Assembly: GCA_031276355.1 (NCBI GenBank)
Contig: JAISNC010000067.1
Span: 1-32,791, forward strand
Reading direction: 5' to 3'
Source: Odoribacteraceae bacterium
Lineage (GTDB): Bacteria > Bacteroidota > Bacteroidia > Bacteroidales > Marinifilaceae
Length of the DNA: 32,791 nt
Positions 25,510-32,791 of the stretch are shown in pieces (the first letter of the stretch is position 1; each line of letters begins with the position of its first letter). The notes beneath the pieces are model-generated. The model was not told the DNA's origin and did not search any database. It saw only the letters and a list, made by a program, of their open reading frames with translations. Both the position numbers and the translations under genes were made by a program.

Positions 25510-25707
25510 CAAAACAATCTTGCTACGGATTGAATGGATACGCGAAGAAATAACAAAGATTTGAATCCCGCAAGCGCCCGTTCGTTTTTCGAGGGGAGCA
25601 CCTTATCCCGCTCGAGACGTTACCTCTTCCCGCGTCTACAACCGGTCGCTTTTTCACTATTTCGAATGAAAAACAAGCGTATATTTTCCATTTCCATCTT
25701 TTCTCGT

Positions 25708-25715
25708 TACATTTG
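25708..25715 (+). promoter_or_regulatory. -7 promoter element of gapA
   Basis: TACATTTG, a perfect TAnnTTTG match, 48 bases before the gapA ATG. The upstream region is rich in T (ATATTTTCC about 20 bases before), as in other Bacteroidota promoters. Confidence 0.6.
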
Positions 25716-25748
25716 CCATGATAAAAAACATCAACCTTACCTAATTAA

Positions 25749-26768
<1,020 letters not shown>

Positions 26769-26790
26769 ATAAACCTGCACGACAGGAGAG

Positions 26791-26819
26791 ATGCCCGGGA
26801 GATCCCCGGGCATTTTTTT
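26791..26819 (+). terminator. Rho-independent terminator of gapA
   Basis: ATGCCCGGG and CCCGGGCAT form a perfect 9-bp stem with a short loop, followed by seven T. It lies 22 bases after the gapA stop. Confidence 0.93.
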
Positions 26820-26849
26820 CGTCGCCTTGTTTAGATATACGCACCCCGC

Positions 26850-26930
26850 GTATCGTCCAACGCGGGTCTCGTATCGCGATACGCGAGTCATGTATCGCGA
26901 TACGCGAGTCTCGTATTGCTATACGAGCGG
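26850..26930. repeat. 21-bp palindromic tandem array
   Basis: The 12-bp palindrome GTATCGCGATAC occurs at 26871-26882 and 26892-26903. A decayed third copy, GTATTGCTATAC, sits at 26913-26924. The pitch is exactly 21 bp, close to two helical turns. Linkers read GCGAGTCAT and GCGAGTCTC. Less regular GCGTATCGTCC and CGCGGGTCTC upstream may be a worn fourth unit. Confidence 0.85.
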
Positions 26931-27080
26931 CCCGCGGGATCTCGCGCATCGCGCGCGAAGAACAACATAACACGCGGGACTATCACGAACCTTTAAAACT
27001 TTCCCGTCATGGCTCACGGTGCCGTTGCCGCCCCGCCCGTGAGGTTTTTACAAGCGCGATTGATCCAGTAGCCGGGTTCG

Positions 27081-27133
27081 GGGACACGCCTCGTGCAAGG
27101 CGCGCTGGCGGCGCGAAAATTATAGCGTGTCCC
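27081..27133. repeat. Inverted repeat upstream of the POT transporter
   Basis: GGGACACGC (27081-27089) and GCGTGTCCC (27125-27133) form perfect 9-bp arms around 35 bases that include GGCGCGCTGGCGGCGCG. No T-run follows. It may be a structured leader or another palindromic repeat. Confidence 0.6.
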
Positions 27134-27237
27134 GGTCGAAAATCTCCACTCCCGGCACGGGAAGATCAAGAAAAAAAATTACATTCGCGGGAGTTTTGAC
27201 AAATGAATTCATCAAACTAACTAAAAATGTAAATAGC

Positions 27238-28791
27238 ATGTTCAAAAATCATCCCAAAGGATTACTTGCCGCGTCGCTCTCCAACATGGGCGAGCGGTTC
27301 GGTTTCTACATCATGATGGCGATCCTGGCGCTGTTCATCTCCTCCAAGTTCGGCCTGGACGAGCAGATGACCGGGTACATTTACTCCGTGTTCTACGCCT
27401 CGATCTACGTGCTGGCGCTGGTCGGCGGGCTGATCGCCGACAAAACGAGGAACTACAAGGGGACGATCCTCGCGGGCATCCTCGTCATGGCCCTGGGCTA
27501 CCTGATCCTCGCCATCCCCACCCCGACACCCGTCCCGAACCAGGCGCTTTACCTGACGCTCACCTGTTTTGGGCTGTTCATCATCGCCTTCGGTAACGGT
27601 CTCTTCAAGGGCAACCTCCAGGCGCTCGTGGGGCAGATGTACGACAAGCCGGAGTACTCGAGACACCGGGACTCGGGCTTCATGATCTTCTACATGTTTA
27701 TCAACGTCGGCGCCATCTTCGCCCCCTTCATCGCCGTGGGACTGCGGAACTGGTGGTTGAAGATCAACCACTTCGACTACAACGAGACGCTCCCGGAATT
27801 GTGTCACAAGTACCTCGGGCAAAACATCAACACCACGGAACTGGCGAACCTCGAGGAGTACGCGAGCAAGGCCCTCCTCGACGGCACCACGGTGGGCGAC
27901 CTGGGCGCGTTCTGCAACCAGTACCTGGAGGTGTTCAATCGCGGCTTCCAGTACGCGTTCATGGCCGCCATCGGCGCGATGTTTATCTCGCTGCTTATCT
28001 ACCTTTTCAACAAACAACGCTTCCCCGACCCCGCCCGGGCCAAACGCGCCTCGGGCAGTGCCGCGACGGCGAGCAAGGAGGAGATCAAGATGGACGCCGA
28101 CGAGATCCGGAGAAGGATCTGGGCGCTGTTCGCCGTCTTCGGCATCGTCATCTTCTTCTGGTTCTCGTTCCACCAGAACGGCTACTCGCTGACCTACTTC
28201 GCCCGCGATTACATCAACCTGGACGTGATCGACATCAATATCGGGATCACGCGCTTCAAGGGAGCGGAACTCTTCCAGAGCGTCAACCCGTTCTTCGTCG
28301 TCTTCCTCACGCCGGTCGTGATGTGGGTGTTCGGGACGCTCCGGAAGAAGGGCAAGGAACCCTCCACGCCGAAAAAGATCGGTATCGGGATGGGGATCGC
28401 GGCGCTGGGGTACGTCTTCCTGCTGGCCTGCTCGACCGCGCTGCCGGACAAGGAAGCGTTGACGGGCATGTCCTCGGGCGCGCTGGCGGCCATGAAGATC
28501 TCGCCCATGGTGATGATCGGGATGTATTTTATCCTGACGGTGGCCGAGTTGTTTATCTCGCCGCTCGGCTTGTCGTTCGTCTCCAAGGTGGCTCCGCCGC
28601 ACCTCCAGGGGCTGATGCAAGGCTGCTGGCTGGCGGCCACCGCTGTCGGCAACTTGCTTATATTCATCGGTGGCATCCTCTACACGAGCGTGCCGCTGTG
28701 GGCTTGCTGGCTGGTGTTCGTCGCCGCCTGCGGGGCCTCGATGATCGTGATGTTGTCGATGGTCAAGTGGCTCGAGAAGGTGGCCCGGTAA
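27238..28791 (+). CDS. POT/PTR2-family peptide transporter
   Basis: A proton-coupled oligopeptide symporter of the major facilitator superfamily, inner membrane. It has 517 residues from ATG 27238. The family signature is in helix 1, MGERFGFYIMM (ExxERFxYY-type). Multiple hydrophobic helices follow: LVGGLIADKTRNYKG is the loop 2-3 motif, FIIAFGNGLFKGNLQALVGQMY lies near helix 4, and FMIFYMFINVGAIFAPFIAVG is helix 5. A long hydrophilic stretch between about residues 175 and 235 is an insert beyond the minimal fold. An upstream ATG 37 codons earlier is in frame, but the basic extension is unlike a transporter N-terminus, so 27238 is preferred. The substrate is probably di- or tripeptides, useful to an amino-acid-fermenting anaerobe. 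Confidence 0.9.
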   Translation: MFKNHPKGLLAASLSNMGERFGFYIMMAILALFISSKFGLDEQMTGYIYSVFYASIYVLALVGGLIADKTRNYKGTILAGILVMALGYLILAIPTPTPVPNQALYLTLTCFGLFIIAFGNGLFKGNLQALVGQMYDKPEYSRHRDSGFMIFYMFINVGAIFAPFIAVGLRNWWLKINHFDYNETLPELCHKYLGQNINTTELANLEEYASKALLDGTTVGDLGAFCNQYLEVFNRGFQYAFMAAIGAMFISLLIYLFNKQRFPDPARAKRASGSAATASKEEIKMDADEIRRRIWALFAVFGIVIFFWFSFHQNGYSLTYFARDYINLDVIDINIGITRFKGAELFQSVNPFFVVFLTPVVMWVFGTLRKKGKEPSTPKKIGIGMGIAALGYVFLLACSTALPDKEALTGMSSGALAAMKISPMVMIGMYFILTVAELFISPLGLSFVSKVAPPHLQGLMQGCWLAATAVGNLLIFIGGILYTSVPLWACWLVFVAACGASMIVMLSMVKWLEKVAR

Positions 28792-28812
28792 ACTCCCGGT
28801 AACCCGGTGACA

Positions 28813-28855
28813 AGGACTTTAGTCAACGCGTGTTTGGCTAAAGTCCTCGTTTTTT
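28813..28855 (+). terminator. Rho-independent terminator of the POT gene
   Basis: AGGACTTTAG (28813-28822) and CTAAAGTCCT (28837-28846) form a perfect 10-bp stem, followed by CG and six T. Confidence 0.92.
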
Positions 28856-29081
28856 AACCTGTTTTTAAATTAACTTTAAGAGACGCGATCGTGAAAATGG
28901 AGTATTATTTCTTAACATTGCACGGCCGTTTAGCAATAAAATGTAAGATAATCTGTTTTTTTGATTCCAGTCACGTGAACAAGAGAAGATGCAAGGCAAG
29001 AAAACTTGCACGCCGCGAGGGAAAGCCGGGAGCAAGAAACGTTATCCGGTCTATAAAATAACACGTAAATCGATAACAAGA

Positions 29082-31769
29082 ATGGCTTTTATCATTGACA
29101 AACAGACGCTCGACGATTTGAATATCTTCGGGAAACGCGGGAGAGATTCCATCTACAACATGTTTAACACCACCCGCACGCGGGGAGGAGCCCAGGTGCT
29201 GGAGGAGATGTTCCTCTACCCGCTCTCCGAGGAAGAGAAAATCAATAAACGCAGCAGCATCATTCGCTTCTTCCAGACGAACGGGATGACGTTTCCCTTC
29301 CGGGGAGAGCTTTTCGACACGATCGAGTACTATCTCGCGAACACGGATAACCGCACCCGCTTGACCCCGGAAGATAACACGTTGCAACGGAAACTGAAGG
29401 GAGCCATGGGGGCCGACACGGATTATGACCAGTTGCACAAGGGGGTGCTCGCCGCGATAGAGATCGTTAGTCGCCTGCGGGAGTTCCTCGAGACGATGGA
29501 GGGGAACAACGAGACGGGGCCGTATCGCGACGAGATCGAGGAGATGGGGCGGCTGGTACGCGATCCCGACCTCGCGCCGCTGTTCGAGGAGAAGGGAAGC
29601 CGGAAGTTGTCCTATGCCAAGACGGCGGCCCTCGATACCTTGCTCCGCTTCAGGGTACGGGAGAAGATGCAACGCCTCCTTTACTGGATCTATAACCTCG
29701 ACGTGTATATCGCGGTGGCCCTGGTGGCGACGCGACGCAGTTTCGTGATCGCCCGGGCGCTGCCGGGAGGTAGCAACACGCTCAAGATAACGCGCGTCTA
29801 TCACCCGCAAGTGAAGAACGCCGTGGCCAACTCGTTGACGGTGGATCGATCGAGTAACGTGATCTTCCTAACGGGGGCGAACATGGCCGGCAAGTCGACC
29901 TTTATGAAGACGTTGAGCATCGCGGTATTCCTGGCTCACATGGGCTTCCCCGTGCCGGCGGAGGAGATGGAGTTCTCGGTGCTGGAGGGAATGTACACGA
30001 CGATTAATCTCCCCGATAACCTGAACATGGGGTATAGCCATTTCTACGCCGAGGTGCTGCGCGTGAAGAAGGTGGCCGAGCAACTGGGACGGTCGAAGAA
30101 CCTGCTGGTGATTTTCGACGAGCTTTTCCGGGGCACGAACGTCAAGGACGCTTACGACGCTACCGTGGCGATCACGGAAGCGTTCTCCGGGAAACGGGAC
30201 TGCCTGTTTGTCATATCGACGCATATCATCGAGGCGGGAGAGACGCTGGGAGGCATGTGCGATAATATCCATTTCGTCTATTTCCCGACGGTGATGGAGG
30301 GGAAAGTTCCCCGTTATACCTACACGCTCGCGGACGGTATCACGGGCGACCGGCACGGGATGATGATCATCAATAACGAGAAGGTGATTGATATTATCCG
30401 CGGCGAGGGAAAGCCCGTGGCGGGGGACGCGACGAGATCCCCGTTCCTCGTGGACAAGCAGACGCTGGAAGATTTGAACATGTTGGGCGAGTTCCGCCCC
30501 AATTCGATATTTAACCTCTTTAATATCACCCGCACGCGCGGCGGCAAACAGCTATTGGAAGCGATGTTCCAGCAGCCGCTGAACGATGCCGCCGCGATCA
30601 ACGAACGGACGAGCATCCTCGCCTATTTCCAGGAACGGGCGTTGCCCTTCCCGGTGGATAACGAGTTGTTCGTGACCGTGGATCACTATTTTAGCGGTTC
30701 CGGCGGGGGCAGCTTGATAGAGGCCTTTTTTTACACGGGGCGCCGCAAGTTGCTGCATTACATCGGTGCCGACAAGGAGTACGAGATGACCCGCGCGGGG
30801 CTGGTGGCCGCCACGCGGTTTATAAAGCGCTTGCGCGCGTTCGTGGAGCAACTCTCCGGGGAGGGGGTGCCGACGGCCTACCGGGAGCGATTGGAGAAGG
30901 CCCGTGTCCTCTTCGCCGACAAGCGACTGGAGTGGGTATTTGACGCGCGGGAGGAGAAAAAGTGGAGGTGGTTTGACGTGGCTCGCCGCGATTTCACCTT
31001 GCGCGCGAGTTGCCGGGAGGTGATACGGCAGATGATGCAACTTTTCTACGAGATCGATGCCTACCTGGCCGTGTCGGGGGTCGCCCGGGCGCGGGGCTTC
31101 ACGTACGCGCGGGCGTTGCCGTTTGACGCGGCAAGTAACCGGATCAGCGTCAAGGAGGTGTATCATCCCTGTATCGAGCGGGCCGTCCCGAACACGATCG
31201 AGATCGTGCGCGAGCGTAACGTGGTCTTCTTGACGGGGGCGAACATGGCCGGCAAGTCGACGTTGATGAAATCGTTCAGTATCGCCGTGTATCTCGCGCA
31301 CATGGGATTCCCCGTGGCGGCCCGCGAGATGGAGTTCTCGGTGCAGGACGGGCTTTTTACCTCGATCAACGTGGCCGATAACCTGAACATGGGCTATAGC
31401 CATTTTTATGCCGAGGTGTTGCGCGTGAAACACGTGGCCAAGGAGGTGGCCAGCGGGAAGAATTTAGTTGTCGTCTTCGACGAGTTGTTCAAGGGGACGA
31501 ACGTGAAAGATGCCTACGACGCCACGGTGGCCGTGACGGGTGCCTATTCCGATCACCGGAACTGCTCCTTTATCATCTCGACGCATATCATCGAGGCGGG
31601 ACACGCCCTCCGGGAGGAGAAGAACAATTTGCAGTTTGTCTTCGTGCCCACGATCATGAAGGATGGCGTACCGACATACCCCTACCGCCTCAGGGAAGGG
31701 ATCACGGACGACCGGCACGGGATGATTATCATTAATAACGAGCGGATCGTGGAGATCATTAAACAGTAG
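29082..31769 (+). CDS. Tandem MutS-like ATPase (two MutS cores in one chain)
   Basis: An 895-residue protein made of two homologous units of about 450 residues. Each opens with the same pattern (IDKQTLDDLNIFG and VDKQTLEDLNMLG), has a helical MutS core/clamp-like region, and ends with a complete MutS ATPase domain. Walker A TGANMAGKST is at about 264-273 and 718-727. Walker B VIFDEL/VVFDEL is at about 343-348 and 797-802. The ISTHII motif is at about 378-383 and 832-837. The N-terminal mismatch-recognition and connector domains of MutS1 are absent, as is the Smr nuclease of MutS2. MutS proteins act as dimers with composite ATP sites, so this may be a built-in pseudo-dimer. ATG 29082 is chosen because it aligns with the start of the second unit. 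Function in mismatch repair is not implied. Confidence 0.9.
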   Translation: MAFIIDKQTLDDLNIFGKRGRDSIYNMFNTTRTRGGAQVLEEMFLYPLSEEEKINKRSSIIRFFQTNGMTFPFRGELFDTIEYYLANTDNRTRLTPEDNTLQRKLKGAMGADTDYDQLHKGVLAAIEIVSRLREFLETMEGNNETGPYRDEIEEMGRLVRDPDLAPLFEEKGSRKLSYAKTAALDTLLRFRVREKMQRLLYWIYNLDVYIAVALVATRRSFVIARALPGGSNTLKITRVYHPQVKNAVANSLTVDRSSNVIFLTGANMAGKSTFMKTLSIAVFLAHMGFPVPAEEMEFSVLEGMYTTINLPDNLNMGYSHFYAEVLRVKKVAEQLGRSKNLLVIFDELFRGTNVKDAYDATVAITEAFSGKRDCLFVISTHIIEAGETLGGMCDNIHFVYFPTVMEGKVPRYTYTLADGITGDRHGMMIINNEKVIDIIRGEGKPVAGDATRSPFLVDKQTLEDLNMLGEFRPNSIFNLFNITRTRGGKQLLEAMFQQPLNDAAAINERTSILAYFQERALPFPVDNELFVTVDHYFSGSGGGSLIEAFFYTGRRKLLHYIGADKEYEMTRAGLVAATRFIKRLRAFVEQLSGEGVPTAYRERLEKARVLFADKRLEWVFDAREEKKWRWFDVARRDFTLRASCREVIRQMMQLFYEIDAYLAVSGVARARGFTYARALPFDAASNRISVKEVYHPCIERAVPNTIEIVRERNVVFLTGANMAGKSTLMKSFSIAVYLAHMGFPVAAREMEFSVQDGLFTSINVADNLNMGYSHFYAEVLRVKHVAKEVASGKNLVVVFDELFKGTNVKDAYDATVAVTGAYSDHRNCSFIISTHIIEAGHALREEKNNLQFVFVPTIMKDGVPTYPYRLREGITDDRHGMIIINNERIVEIIKQ

Positions 31770-32103
31770 GCTCGCAAGAGCGGGCCGGTCTCAAAAGTCG
31801 ATTTTCGGGCGTTTTCTTTCATTCCGTTACCTTAGAGACAAAACTAAAAGGATATAGCAAAACCTGTTTCCAAGAGTTATATCTAAGGGCAGTTGGTTCT
31901 TTTTCCTGCAAGCTTGGATGAAAAATTGTCTCCCGATTCCCCGGCACGCCCGATCAATCCCATCGTTGACAACCTTGATATCGGCCACGCGGATCGCGAT
32001 GACATTAGGGTGTAGGAGGGTGTGTCCCAAGTAAAATGAACTCCCTGAGCATTGAATAGTTGAAATCACTTTCAGATACCGACCCGAATAAAAAATACTA
32101 AAA

Positions 32104-32134
32104 GAGGGTGTGTTTAGACTTTTGACACACCCTC
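32104..32134. repeat. Hairpin within inverted repeat unit
   Basis: Perfect 9-bp arms GAGGGTGTG and CACACCCTC. The right half, read on the minus strand, is GAGGGTGTGTCAAAAGTC, the same string that begins repeats R1 and R2. Confidence 0.75.
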
Positions 32135-32186
32135 CCGCAGGGGAACGCGTGCGCCTCCAAGTCTCGCAGGAACAACACTTGATTAA

Positions 32187-32309
32187 GGGGCTGTCTCAAC
32201 AGTCGGTTTTTATCATTGCGAATGACCGTCCTTGCGATCCGCGGAGCGGGAAGCAATCCAGAACACGCTCCATCCCTGGATTGCTTCACCCTCCGGGTTC
32301 ACGATGACG
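32187..32309 (+). repeat. Dispersed hairpin repeat, copy R3
   Basis: GGGGCTGTCTCAACAGTCGG, then TTGCGATCCGCGGAGCGG, then perfect arms GAAGCAATCCAG (32250-32261) and CTGGATTGCTTC (32276-32287), ending ACGATGACG. It matches R1 and R2 in order of parts. Confidence 0.85.
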
Positions 32310-32319
32310 TTCAGGTGTA

Positions 32320-32341
32320 GGGGCGAAAAATCTTTCGCCCC
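32320..32341. repeat. Short GC hairpin GGGGCGAAA/TTTCGCCCC
   Basis: Perfect 9-bp stem with an AATC loop. The string TAGGGGCGAA...TTCGCCCC is familiar as a recurrent intergenic hairpin in various bacteria (from memory). It is not followed by T, so it is not called a terminator. Confidence 0.6.
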
Positions 32342-32453
32342 CGCGTCGGTCTCGCCGTTCCCCCTCTTTCGCCGCACTAAAACTTCCGTATATTATCATA
32401 ATAGCCAGCTATATGCACGATAAAAGCGACACGGGCGAAAAAAAATGACTAAT

Positions 32454-32487
32454 TTTGTATCTTGTATTATTAGTTTTCCTACTTTTG
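32454..32487 (+). promoter_or_regulatory. Promoter of the terminal lipoprotein gene
   Basis: TTTG at 32454-32457 (-33) and TACTTTTG at 32480-32487 (-7), 22 bases apart, in an AT-rich stretch. A second TAATTTTG at 32450-32457 also matches the -7 consensus. The leader to the ATG is about 50 bases. Confidence 0.6.
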
Positions 32488-32545
32488 TACCAGAAAATTG
32501 CGGCTCGATGATTCGCGGGCCAGCGAACGGTAAAATTACAGTGAA

Positions 32546-32791
32546 ATGAAAATGAAAACAAGGACAAGTCTCATGCATTATTTCCAGGTATCACTTGGCG
32601 GTGCCTTGATCTGCGCCGCCACGCTGGCGGCGTGCACCCGGGCAGCGGGCAACCTCCCGCTCGTCACGCCGGGAGAGGGTCGGGCGGCCATCGTCCCCGT
32701 GGCCGGGGTGACGGCCGCGCGCGCCGGTTCTCGCGGCGACCTCTCTCCCGGGCCGGTGACGGGGACGGCTTTCCCGGCCAACACGGGCAAG
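32546..32791 (+). CDS. Lipoprotein, N-terminal part (runs off window)
   Basis: An open frame from ATG 32546 to the window end (82 codons, no stop). The N-terminus is a lipoprotein signal peptide: a basic start (MKMKTR), a hydrophobic stretch, and the lipobox LAAC at about residues 27-30. The mature part (from Cys30) is rich in Gly, Ala, Pro, Val and Thr. The start is supported by a promoter about 60 bases upstream. Large surface lipoproteins such as fimbrillin-type proteins begin like this in Bacteroidales, but too little is visible to name the family. Confidence 0.7.
   Translation, partial: MKMKTRTSLMHYFQVSLGGALICAATLAACTRAAGNLPLVTPGEGRAAIVPVAGVTAARAGSRGDLSPGPVTGTAFPANTGK

Larger units (their letters stand above)
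26769..27237. other. gapA/POT intergenic region
   Basis: 469 bases. It contains the gapA terminator (26791-26819), a 21-bp palindromic tandem array (about 26850-26930), a 9-bp inverted repeat GGGACACGC/GCGTGTCCC (27081-27133), and a near-consensus TACATTCG at about 27180-27187 before the transporter. No gene is supported. Confidence 0.75.
31770..32545. other. Repeat-rich region before the terminal lipoprotein gene
   Basis: No intact gene is supported. It contains: GTCTCAAAAGTCG near 31790; an inverted fragment of the hairpin repeat at about 31983-32003 (complement of GTCATCGCGATCCGCGTGGC); a hairpin GAGGGTGTG/CACACCCTC (32104-32134); an inverted copy of the 17811-17970 unit at about 32105-32185; hairpin repeat R3; and a 9-bp hairpin at 32320-32341. 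An 80-codon minus-strand frame at 31827-32069 has no recognisable homology. It is plausibly the remains of small mobile elements. Confidence 0.7.

Noticed and set aside
27262-28620. 452-codon minus-strand frame opposite the POT gene
   Set aside because: It is antisense to an obvious membrane transporter; highly charged shadow composition with no domain.
28989-29081. Thirty-one-residue N-terminal extension of the tandem MutS-like protein
   Set aside because: The extension is Lys/Arg-rich and not repeated in the second unit, whereas ATG 29082 aligns with the start of that unit.
31827-32069. 80-residue minus-strand protein
   Set aside because: No recognisable domain or promoter. Part of the frame is an inverted piece of the dispersed repeat.

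Overview
The window reads as chromosomal DNA of an anaerobic member of the Bacteroidota, most likely order Bacteroidales. Genus cannot be assigned from this sequence. The evidence is: several starts preceded by the Bacteroidota -7 promoter element TAnnTTTG (TACATTTG, TACTTTTG); a long Bacteroidetes-type LysRS; a fused FeoA-FeoB; an LtaS-like membrane sulfatase; and a lipoprotein N-terminus. Coding DNA is GC-rich, while promoters and some intergenic segments are AT-rich.

Layout. 1-492 is repeat-bearing DNA with no intact gene. 493-3705 (minus) is a tight five-gene cassette: DRTGG protein, RsbW-like ATPase, [FeFe]-hydrogenase-like protein, second DRTGG protein, PHP phosphoesterase. It looks like a redox or hydrogen sensing module rather than a catalytic hydrogenase. 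3817-6446 (minus) is feoAB plus a small Cys-rich membrane partner (ferrous iron uptake). 6597-10878 (plus) holds a conserved hypothetical gene, dnaB and an LtaS-like sulfatase. 10895-13243 (minus) is recJ-recR. 13244-13674 is a divergent intergenic region with a 23-bp palindromic tandem array. 13675-17616 (plus) is lysS-gpsA-acyltransferase-like. 17617-18452 is an 836-bp repeat-rich spacer.

18453-25274 (minus) is the most informative locus: a five-gene operon of DUF39/COG1900, NIL-domain ferredoxin, UPF0280/COG2122, metH and metF. A SAM-I (S-box) riboswitch at 25404-25509 precedes it. The first three genes match the set linked in methanogens to making homocysteine from aspartate semialdehyde and sulfide. 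MetF supplies methyl-THF and MetH methylates homocysteine, so the operon appears to encode an O-acylhomoserine-independent methionine route under SAM feedback.

The right end has gapA (plus, with terminator and a 21-bp palindromic array downstream), a POT-family peptide transporter with terminator, a single-chain tandem duplication of a MutS-like ATPase, about 775 bp of dispersed repeats, and the 5' end of a lipoprotein gene that runs off the window.

The candidates for something not well described are the SAM-controlled homocysteine operon, the hydrogenase-like sensory cassette with its altered H-cluster pocket, the fused double MutS-like protein, and the two arrays of nested palindromes.
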